NCBI GenBank assembly: GCA_902373525.1
Contig: CABKMN010000074.1
Span: 1 to 10,800, forward strand
Source: an uncultured Bilophila sp.
Lineage (GTDB): Bacteria; Desulfobacterota; Desulfovibrionia; Desulfovibrionales; Desulfovibrionaceae
DNA length: 10,800 nucleotides
Reading direction: 5' to 3'
The position numbers were made by a program, and so were the translations under genes. Positions within the stretch are counted from its first letter, which is position 1, and every line of letters begins with the position of its first letter. Of the stretch, positions 1 to 5,107 are shown in pieces. The notes beneath the pieces are model-generated. The model did not search any database and was not told where the DNA came from. It saw only the letters and a list, made by a program, of their open reading frames with translations.

Positions 1-2
1 GT

Positions 3-54
3 TTGGGGAGGGGGAAGGCCCCCTTTTTCAAAAGGGGGCCTTCCCCCTCCCCAA
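3..54 (-). terminator. Long G-rich hairpin after yitT-like gene
   Basis: A near-perfect inverted repeat: bases 3-27 pair with 30-54, giving about 25 bp with a minimal loop. The arms are made of G/C and A/T blocks (GGGGAGGGGGAAGG on the left arm). It begins five bases after the stop codon of the minus-strand YitT-family gene, which makes a transcription terminator or 3'-end stabiliser the simplest reading. No T-tract follows on the minus strand within the window, so a classical intrinsic terminator is not proven. It resembles the hairpins near 3491-3532 and 5044-5084. Confidence 0.6.
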
Positions 55-59
55 TTTCT

Positions 60-938
60 CTAAATAATCGACTTCCTCGGATACCGCGTGCCGGAGACGT
101 AGAAGGTGTTCTCGACGATGAACAGGGCCTTCTCGTCGATGGCGAAGACGAGGTTCTCCAGACGCCGCAGCATGATGTTGTTGGTCACGGTAAGGATGAT
201 CTCGCGGTCGCCGCCGCTGTACGCGCCCTTGCCCTTGAGGATGGTCGCGCCGCCGTAGCCCTCGGCGATGATCGCCTCACAAAGCGCCTCGCCCCGGTCG
301 GTGACGACGTAGACCATCTTGCGCTGGCTGCCCATACGGAGCGCGTACTCGATGGTCGCGGAAGCCACAAACACCTGAATGAACGAAACGATCACCATAT
401 CGAGCGAAATGGTCGTCATGGAGGCGAGGAACATCACGGCGTTGAAGGAAAAGTTGAACCGCCCGATGCCGATGTTCCACCGCTTGTTCAGGATGACCCC
501 AACAAGGTCGAGGCCGCCGCCGGAACCGAGGGTTCGGAGCATGAGCCCCGTCCCCGCGCCGCAGAGGACGCCCGCCGTGATCGCCGCATAGAAATTGTCC
601 TGAATGGGAACCTGAAAGGTGATGAGCTCACTGATCACCGTAGTCGCAAGGCTGCCGTACAGACTGTAGAAAAAGAACTGGCGGCCGATCTGGAACCACG
701 ACACGAGAAACAGCGGAATGTTGATCAGCAGGTACCAGATGGCGGGCGTGAACAGCCCCGTGGCATACCAGCCGAGCAGGCCGGCGCCGAAAATGCCGCC
801 GGTCAGGAAGCCGTGATGCGCGGCGACCGCCTGCGCGCCGAGAGAAAAGGACAGGGACCCCAGCGTCAGCAGGAACAGGTTCCAGAGTGTGGACTGGGCA
901 AGTTTGTTTCGATTCGGTAACGATACGCTTATGCTCAT
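60..938 (-). CDS. YitT family membrane protein (DUF161 + DUF2179)
   Basis: A 292-residue protein of the usual YitT-family length. The N-terminal two thirds are hydrophobic, with about five or six membrane segments (roughly residues 17-37, 62-84, 88-107, 115-135, 160-178 and 181-199). A glycine-rich GSGGGLD motif near residues 138-144 is typical of the family. The C-terminal third (about 206-280) is soluble and matches the DUF2179 style, with YVVTDRGEAL and KGKGAYSGGDREII. The family has no settled function; transport across the inner membrane is often proposed. The reading frame stays open far upstream, but the start at 938 is preferred because AAGGAA lies 8-10 bases upstream and the hydrophobic protein begins there. 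It starts 17 bases after the stop of the FMN-dependent gene, so the two are probably one operon. The family call is firm; the substrate is unknown. Confidence 0.88.
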   Translation of the reverse strand: MSISVSLPNRNKLAQSTLWNLFLLTLGSLSFSLGAQAVAAHHGFLTGGIFGAGLLGWYATGLFTPAIWYLLINIPLFLVSWFQIGRQFFFYSLYGSLATTVISELITFQVPIQDNFYAAITAGVLCGAGTGLMLRTLGSGGGLDLVGVILNKRWNIGIGRFNFSFNAVMFLASMTTISLDMVIVSFIQVFVASATIEYALRMGSQRKMVYVVTDRGEALCEAIIAEGYGGATILKGKGAYSGGDREIILTVTNNIMLRRLENLVFAIDEKALFIVENTFYVSGTRYPRKSII

Positions 939-955
939 AGATGCTTTCCTTGCCG

Positions 956-1993
956 TCAAAACGGCTTCGCCATGTTGACGAGATGCCGCCCGGCCTCGCG
1001 CACGGAACCGCAACCGGTCAGGACCATGCCGCTCACGAGCTGGCTGTGCAACTGTTCCGTCAGGAGTTTTACGCCTTCGGCCCCGCCGCCCACGGCGGCA
1101 AGACAGTAGGGACGCCCCACCAGCACGGCGTCCGCGCCGAGCGCCAGCGCCTTGAGCACGTCGAGGCCGTCCCGTATGCCGCCGTCCATCAGGACCGCCA
1201 TCCGGCCCCGTACCGCGGCGGCGACGGCGGGCAACACCTCTATGGTGCCGGGCGTATGATCCAGCGCGCGCCCGCCGTGGTTGGACACCACGATGCCGTC
1301 GCATCCGGCGCGTTCGGCGGCGACGGCGTCCGCAGGCGTCATCACGCCCTTGAGGACGAATTTCATGCCGAGAGCGTGTACCCGGTCCGCAATCGCCGCC
1401 AGCTCGGCGGGCGTCTTCGGAGACACGGGGCGGCCCATGCGGGCCAGCGCGATCAAACCGGCCGCGTCGATGTCCATCAACAGCACGCGGGCTCCGGCTT
1501 CGGCGGCGCTGCGGAGCTTCCTTTCCAGTTCTTCGCCGCCCCACGGCTTGATGCAGGGGATGCCCCAGCCCGCTTCGGCGGCGATGGCGGCGTTTCCGGC
1601 CTTGTACAGTTCGTCCGGAGCGCCGTCGCCGGTACAGCCGATAATGCCCCCGGCCCGGCAGCCGGAGACGATGGCCTGCGCGTACTCCGCTTCCGTCAGG
1701 CTGCCGCCCATATTGAAGGCGGTTCCCCCGATGGGCGCGGCCAGCACGGGCAGACGCAGATCGAAGCCGAGCACGTTGGTTTCCGTGACCGGCTGCTTCA
1801 CGTCGTGGACGAGGCGCATGTTCAGACGCACGGCGGCGAGCGCCGACACGTTGTTCCTGAAGGCGCTCCCGGTTCCGATGCCGCCCATGCCGGGCGTTTC
1901 CCCGGCGCAGGCCCGGCCGTCGCAAACCGGACAGACCCGGCAGTACCCTTTCATGCGCTCCCGGGCCCGAGCCCGGACTTCCTTGATATCCAT
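956..1993 (-). CDS. FMN-dependent alpha-hydroxy-acid dehydrogenase family protein with N-terminal Cys cluster
   Basis: A 345-residue TIM-barrel flavoprotein of the glycolate/lactate oxidase superfamily. FMN-binding and catalytic elements visible are LPVLAAPIGG (81-90), FVLKG with K215, SNHGGR with the expected catalytic H239 and R242, the phosphate-binding DGGIRDG (270-276) and ADAVLVGRP (287-295). The segment that normally carries the catalytic Tyr (QLY in classical members) reads GIPCIKPW (144-151), so this is not an ordinary lactate oxidase. The N-terminus has C18, C21, C24 and C29 in CRVCPVCDGRAC, a motif I recall from an uncharacterised clade common in anaerobes. The start at 1993 is chosen over 2050 because AGGAGA lies 7 bases upstream. 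It is the first gene of an apparent operon with the YitT-family gene. The substrate is unknown; oxidation of a small hydroxy acid is the family default, not a demonstrated role. Confidence 0.85.
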   Translation of the reverse strand: MDIKEVRARARERMKGYCRVCPVCDGRACAGETPGMGGIGTGSAFRNNVSALAAVRLNMRLVHDVKQPVTETNVLGFDLRLPVLAAPIGGTAFNMGGSLTEAEYAQAIVSGCRAGGIIGCTGDGAPDELYKAGNAAIAAEAGWGIPCIKPWGGEELERKLRSAAEAGARVLLMDIDAAGLIALARMGRPVSPKTPAELAAIADRVHALGMKFVLKGVMTPADAVAAERAGCDGIVVSNHGGRALDHTPGTIEVLPAVAAAVRGRMAVLMDGGIRDGLDVLKALALGADAVLVGRPYCLAAVGGGAEGVKLLTEQLHSQLVSGMVLTGCGSVREAGRHLVNMAKPF

Positions 1994-2000
1994 ACCTGAC

Positions 2001-2006
2001 TCTCCT
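2001..2006 (-). promoter_or_regulatory. Ribosome binding site of the FMN-dependent gene
   Basis: On the minus strand this reads AGGAGA, 7 bases before the ATG at 1993. It decides the start against an in-frame ATG at 2050 that would add 19 residues of non-conserved sequence. Confidence 0.75.
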
Positions 2007-2025
2007 GATGGGCTGAATGTGCTAG

Positions 2026-2052
2026 AGGTGGATACCCGAAGGGACTCCACCT
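2026..2052 (-). promoter_or_regulatory. Leader hairpin upstream of the FMN-dependent gene
   Basis: Imperfect inverted repeat: AGGTGGA (2026-2032) pairs with TCCACCT (2046-2052), with an inner CCC/GGG closing a GAA loop. It sits about 20 bases upstream of the ribosome binding site of the minus-strand gene, so it could be an operator or a 5'-UTR structure. An adjacent 8-bp palindrome CAATATTG lies at 2055-2062. Structure is seen; function is inferred. Confidence 0.4.
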
Positions 2053-2053
2053 T

Positions 2054-2082
2054 GCAATATTGTGAAATTTTTATATATTCAA
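2054..2082 (-). promoter_or_regulatory. Possible sigma-70-type promoter of the FMN/YitT operon
   Basis: On the minus strand TTGAAT (2077-2082) and TATTGC (2054-2059) are 17 bases apart in the only strongly AT-rich stretch of this intergenic region. The -10 match is poor, and other -10 choices exist in the same AT-rich tract. Confidence 0.3.
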
Positions 2083-2169
2083 AAAAGATTGCGGCGAATC
2101 CCCAAAGGCGCGATACGCCTGCTTCCCCTCCTGTCGTGAGTACGTCAATGGTTGTATATCGTCAACAGG

Positions 2170-2310
2170 ATGAGAAAGGGCCGCCCGTTCATGAGAGACG
2201 GCGTCCGTTCCCTGCGCGGCTTGCACGCCGTCCGTTCTTTTTCTATGCTTCCTTTTTTCCGTCCTTCCGTTTCACAACAGCGGTTCCGCACCGCGAGGAA
2301 CATTTCATGA
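2170..2310 (+). CDS. Possible small upstream ORF overlapping the kpsF start
   Basis: An open frame of 46 codons from ATG 2170, or 39 codons from the in-frame ATG at 2191. Its TGA stop (2308-2310) overlaps the kpsF ATG as ATGA, the arrangement seen in translationally coupled genes. The peptide begins MRKGRPF and is rich in Arg, Ser and Phe, with no recognisable domain. Neither start has a good ribosome binding site: AGG touches the first ATG, and AAGGG is 13 bases before the second. It may be a leader peptide or a chance open frame in GC-rich DNA; I lean towards chance. Confidence 0.2.
   Translation: MRKGRPFMRDGVRSLRGLHAVRSFSMLPFFRPSVSQQRFRTARNIS
2197..2232 (+). promoter_or_regulatory. Leader hairpin upstream of kpsF
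   Basis: GACGGCGT (2197-2204) and ACGCCGTC (2225-2232) form a perfect 8-bp inverted repeat with a 20-base loop. It is followed by CGTTCTTTTTC, giving a terminator-like outline inside the leader about 75 bases before the kpsF start. It could be an attenuator or an incidental structure. Confidence 0.3.
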
Positions 2311-3332
2311 CTGCCACACCTGCTTCCGATACCGGACCCGCCGCGTTGCTCGCACTCGCGCGGGATGTGCTCAATACAGAAATAGCCGGGCTTGAAGCCG
2401 TCCGCGACCGGTTTCCTTCCGATGCGCCCGGCGACGCGCCGCTGGTCCGGGCCCTCGGGCTGCTGGCGGCCTGCAAGGGCCGCGTGGTCGTAACCGGCAT
2501 CGGCAAATCCGGTCTGGTGGGCCGCAAGCTCGCCGCGACCTTTTCGTCCACGGGCACGCCCGCCTTTTTCCTGCACCCCGTGGAAGGGGCGCACGGCGAT
2601 CTGGGAAGCCTGCGCAAGGACGACGTGATCATCGCCATTTCCAATTCCGGCGAAACCGTGGAACTGAACGCCATCCTGCCCGCCCTGAAATCGCTTGGGG
2701 CCAGCCTCATCGCCATGACCGGGCGCGAGGATTCCACGCTCGGACGGATGGCGGACGTGACCCTGAACGCGGGCGTGCCCCGTGAAGCCTGCCCGCACGG
2801 CCTTGCGCCCACGGCTTCGACCACGGCGGTCCTCGCGCTCGGCGATGCGCTGGCCGTCTGCCTTATGCAGCTAAAATCATTTACGGAGAAAGATTTCCTG
2901 CGCTACCATCCCGGAGGAAGTCTCGGGCAGCGCCTGCGGCTCAACGTCAGCGAAGTCATGCGGACCGAAGGCCTGCCGCTTCTGCCGGAAACGAGCCTTC
3001 AAGGCGAAGCCCTGCGGGAACTGGATCAGGGCAAGCTCGGAGCCGTGCTCCTTCTCGACGCCGAACGCCGGGTGAGCGGCATCCTCACCGACGGCGACGT
3101 GCGCCGCGCCGTATGCCGGGGCGCGCTCCGGCCCGACGCATCGGTCAAGGCCATCATGACCGCCGCGCCGCGCTGCGGCAGCCGCGGCGATACGGTCGCC
3201 ACCCTGCTGGAACTGATGGAAAGCAAGTCCATCACCGTTCTGCCCATTGTGGACGAGGAACGGCATCTCCTCGGCATGGTGCACATGCACGACCTGCTCG
3301 GTCAGGGCAGCATCGCCTTTTCGCGGCACTAA
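2307..3332 (+). CDS. kdsD: Arabinose-5-phosphate isomerase, KpsF/GutQ (KdsD) family
   Basis: Interconverts D-ribulose 5-phosphate and D-arabinose 5-phosphate, the first step towards Kdo for lipopolysaccharide, in the cytoplasm. The 341-residue product has the family layout. An N-terminal SIS domain (about 40-180) has GIGKSG with K67, HPVEGAHGDLG, SNSGET and ACPHGLAPTASTT. The active-site histidine region is HPGGSLG with H201. Two CBS domains follow (about 214-270 and 282-338), opening with VSEVMR and VKAIMT. E. coli KdsD is slightly shorter (328 residues). The start at 2307 has GAGGAA six bases upstream; the frame is open further upstream, but that sequence is not family-like. No other Kdo or LPS gene is adjacent, so it seems to be a single-gene unit. 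Family call is firm; kpsF, gutQ and kdsD paralogues cannot be told apart from sequence alone. Confidence 0.93.
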   Translation: MTATPASDTGPAALLALARDVLNTEIAGLEAVRDRFPSDAPGDAPLVRALGLLAACKGRVVVTGIGKSGLVGRKLAATFSSTGTPAFFLHPVEGAHGDLGSLRKDDVIIAISNSGETVELNAILPALKSLGASLIAMTGREDSTLGRMADVTLNAGVPREACPHGLAPTASTTAVLALGDALAVCLMQLKSFTEKDFLRYHPGGSLGQRLRLNVSEVMRTEGLPLLPETSLQGEALRELDQGKLGAVLLLDAERRVSGILTDGDVRRAVCRGALRPDASVKAIMTAAPRCGSRGDTVATLLELMESKSITVLPIVDEERHLLGMVHMHDLLGQGSIAFSRH

Positions 3333-3363
3333 CGCCTTTTCGACCTGAAAAAGGTCAAAGGCG
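3333..3363 (+). terminator. Hairpin directly after kpsF
   Basis: CGCCTTT (3333-3339) pairs with AAAGGCG (3357-3363) and, after a two-base bulge, GACCT (3342-3346) pairs with AGGTC (3352-3356) around a GAAAA loop. It begins at the base after the stop codon. No T-tract follows, so it is a probable 3'-end structure rather than a textbook intrinsic terminator. Confidence 0.5.
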
Positions 3364-3490
3364 ACGGCGCGTTGCCGGACAGGACCGTTCGGCGCATCAC
3401 GACGTGGATTCTGCCGAAAACAGCGCTCATCGGCGGATTCCTTGAAGGATGTTTCAAACGTACTCTGCGCCGGGAAACGATATGAAGATT

Positions 3491-3532
3491 GGGGAAGGGG
3501 AACCTTTCCGAAGAAAGGTTCCCCTCCTCCCC
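3491..3532 (+). terminator. G-rich hairpin, probable terminator/dispersed repeat
   Basis: Bases 3491-3508 pair with 3513-3532 around a CGAA loop, with a two-base bulge in the right arm. The left flank ATGAAGATTGGGG also occurs, nearly unchanged, beside the dnaA terminator on the minus strand, and both share the TTCCGAAGAA centre. It may stop read-through from kpsF towards the YdjM-like gene. No T-tract follows. Confidence 0.5.
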
Positions 3533-3765
3533 GCCGGTGCGCCTTGCGTCCGTCCCCTCCCAGACTTCCACCCTCATCAACCCCCTGTTCGGGATTTTCC
3601 CTGTCGCCCGTGTGCCGTGCGCGTGTGTTTCCCGCAATGGAGCAATGGGGGGAATATGCTGCATTCGGGAGCCGACACGGCGTTCCCGCGGAACGACGAA
3701 ACAAGGAACGGGATCGGGAGACGGAATTCGGACCCGCCACCGGGACCAACCAACCGAAGGACACT

Positions 3766-4878
3766 ATGGAACCGATTACGCACGCCTTGAGCGGAGCCGT
3801 CATTGGCTGCGCGCTGCCGTGGAAACGCCGCTGGTGGCTTCCGGCGTGGGCGGCGCTGGTGGCTGCCTCGCCGGATATGGACGTCTTTTTCGTCCGTACC
3901 CCGCTGGAATACATCGAATGGCACCGGGGGATCACCCACTCGTTCGCGGGCGGGTTGCTCCTCGCGCTGCTTCTGGCCCTCATCCCGTGGCTCGCGAACC
4001 GCCGGCGCGTCCCCGGCGTCCCCGCCGATGCGCCGCCGTTCAACTGGTCCCTGCCGTTCGCATGGTTCGTGGCCTACCTGCTCATTCTGCATCACATCTA
4101 TCTGGATTGCATGAATTCCTACGGAACGCAGGTGTTCCTGCCGTTCAGCGACTACCGTGTACGGCTCAACGCGTTGTTCATCGTGGACCCGCTGCTCCTG
4201 CTCCCGCTGGGGCTCGGGCTCCTCTTCAAGCGCACGGACCGCCGCGTAATGCTCGGCCTGCTGCTCTGGACGCTGCTCTACCCCCTCGGTTCGCTGGCCA
4301 TCCGAGCAGGCCTCGAAGCGCATCTCCACGACGGCCATTACACGCCCGACGTCTTCACGCAGGAGCTCCGCAGCGAAGACCTGACGCCCGAACAGCGCGG
4401 CGAAGGACGCTGGAACGACGTCAGGGCCGTACACCTCGTCCCCGACGCCTTCACGCCCTTCCACTGGAAGCTGATCCTCGACCGGGGCACGGTCTGGGAT
4501 GTGGCCGGGTATACGCTGTTCATGGACGAACCGGAAACCTTCATCGCCTACGCCAAGCCGCCGCAGCCGCTCTGGACGCGGTTGGGCGAGGAGGACCGGA
4601 CCTTCCGGGCCTACGAACGCTTCGCGCTCTACCCCGCCCTTGAGGAAGAACAGAAGCTGGGCGGCGCGTTGGAGGGCGAAACCCAATACGTATTCAGCGA
4701 TCTGCGTTTCGGCTCCACCATCCGCTGGGTGGACGACATACAGGTCCAGCGGCACGGCAAGCCCACGACCTTCCGTATCATGGCCCGCGTGGGCGCGGAC
4801 GGAACCGTCGATGCCGTCCGCTTCATCACGACCACCGGCGCAGGCGGAGACAGCGGATGGAACCCGCCGCAACGGTAA
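3766..4878 (+). CDS. YdjM-like membrane-bound predicted metal-dependent hydrolase (DUF457/PF04307 family)
   Basis: A 370-residue protein. The N-terminal half has the family's conserved polar residues in and around membrane segments: TH at 5-6, SPDMD at 35-39 (D37, D39), HRGITHS at 53-59 (H53, H58) and HHIYLDCMNSYGTQ from H109 (D114, N117). These His/Asp clusters are the presumed metal site. Hydrophobic segments lie near 25-42, 60-80, 97-113, 138-153 and 160-180. The C-terminal part (about 195-370) is soluble, with no motif I recognise; some longer family members carry a comparable tail. E. coli YdjM is LexA-regulated, but I found no E. coli-type LexA box here. The start at 3766 is supported by AAGGA 5 bases upstream and the expected N-terminal THALSGA motif. 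The substrate is unknown. It runs convergently into dnaA with no apparent shared function. Confidence 0.8.
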   Translation: MEPITHALSGAVIGCALPWKRRWWLPAWAALVAASPDMDVFFVRTPLEYIEWHRGITHSFAGGLLLALLLALIPWLANRRRVPGVPADAPPFNWSLPFAWFVAYLLILHHIYLDCMNSYGTQVFLPFSDYRVRLNALFIVDPLLLLPLGLGLLFKRTDRRVMLGLLLWTLLYPLGSLAIRAGLEAHLHDGHYTPDVFTQELRSEDLTPEQRGEGRWNDVRAVHLVPDAFTPFHWKLILDRGTVWDVAGYTLFMDEPETFIAYAKPPQPLWTRLGEEDRTFRAYERFALYPALEEEQKLGGALEGETQYVFSDLRFGSTIRWVDDIQVQRHGKPTTFRIMARVGADGTVDAVRFITTTGAGGDSGWNPPQR

Positions 4879-4913
4879 AAAGCCTGTCGCCCGGATACCC
4901 GAATGACCGCAAC

Positions 4914-4947
4914 GCCAAAGGGCTGAACGCTTGTTCGGCCCTTTGGC
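4914..4947 (+). terminator. Hairpin after the YdjM-like gene
   Basis: A 15-bp stem (4914-4928 with 4933-4947, one G-T pair) closed by a GCTT loop, 35 bases after the stop codon. The 3' flank is ATCTCC rather than a T-tract. Its position between convergent genes fits a terminator. Confidence 0.6.
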
Positions 4948-4995
4948 ATCTCCAACGCGAACCCAATCGGCAACAGAGCTTCGAGAGGGTCGGAA

Positions 4996-5053
4996 GCCTT
5001 GAAAAAAGGGGAGGAGAGCCGTATCCCACAGGCAGCTTGAAAAAAAGAGGGGA
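4996..5053. repeat. Imperfect direct repeat beside the dnaA terminator
   Basis: CTTGAAAAAAGGGGAG (near 4998) and CTTGAAAAAAAGAGGGGA (near 5036) are spaced about 38 bases apart. On the minus strand each gives a C-rich block followed by a T-run, so the second copy could be a backup or relic terminator half. It has no full matching stem. Confidence 0.4.
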
Positions 5054-5084
5054 AAACATTCTTCGGAACGCTTTCCCCCTCTTT
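5040..5084 (-). terminator. Intrinsic terminator of dnaA
   Basis: On the minus strand the stem AAAGAGGGG...CCCCTCTTT (5076-5084 with 5044-5052) carries an interrupted upper stem and a CGAA loop, and runs into a run of seven Ts (5040-5046). It lies 24 bases after the dnaA stop codon. Read on the plus strand the loop is the stable cTTCGg type, so it may also act on transcripts from the YdjM-like gene. Confidence 0.8.
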
Positions 5085-5107
5085 CCCAATCTTCATTTTC
5101 TGAATCG

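Larger units (their letters stand above)
1994..2306. other. Divergent intergenic region between the FMN-dependent gene and kpsF
   Basis: A gap of 313 bases between divergent genes. It holds the ribosome binding site, hairpin and AT-rich promoter candidate of the minus operon, then a GC-rich leader on the kpsF side. That leader contains an 8-bp inverted repeat, three copies of CCGTTC (2185, 2205, 2232) and a short ORF (2170-2310) that runs into the kpsF start. No convincing -35/-10 pair for kpsF was found. Confidence 0.6.
3333..3765. other. Intergenic region between kpsF and the YdjM-like gene
   Basis: 433 bases between two plus-strand genes. It holds the kpsF 3' hairpin and a second G-rich hairpin at 3491-3532. 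The rest shows nothing I can name; a TATGCT at 3655-3660 resembles a -10 box but has no acceptable -35. Frames open here lack conserved features and read as extensions or shadows. Confidence 0.6.

Noticed and set aside
939..1925. Open extension of the YitT-family frame back to 1925
   Set aside because: The added sequence is Arg/Gly-rich, overlaps the FMN-dependent gene in another frame and has no membrane or family features. The ATG at 938 has a good ribosome binding site.
941..1999. Plus-strand open frame of 352 codons
   Set aside because: Antisense to the FMN-dependent gene; His/Gly/Arg-rich with no conserved pattern.
1281..2306. Upstream extension of the kpsF frame
   Set aside because: Runs antisense through the FMN-dependent gene and the promoter region. 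The SIS family begins near 2307, where GAGGAA precedes the ATG.
3333..3765. LexA (SOS) box upstream of the YdjM-like gene
   Set aside because: Looked for the E. coli-type CTGT-N8-ACAG because E. coli ydjM is LexA-regulated; no acceptable match was seen.
4996..5107. Possible CRISPR-like or tandem repeat array beside dnaA
   Set aside because: Only two imperfect copies with A-runs and no regular spacers; better read as terminator-related sequence.
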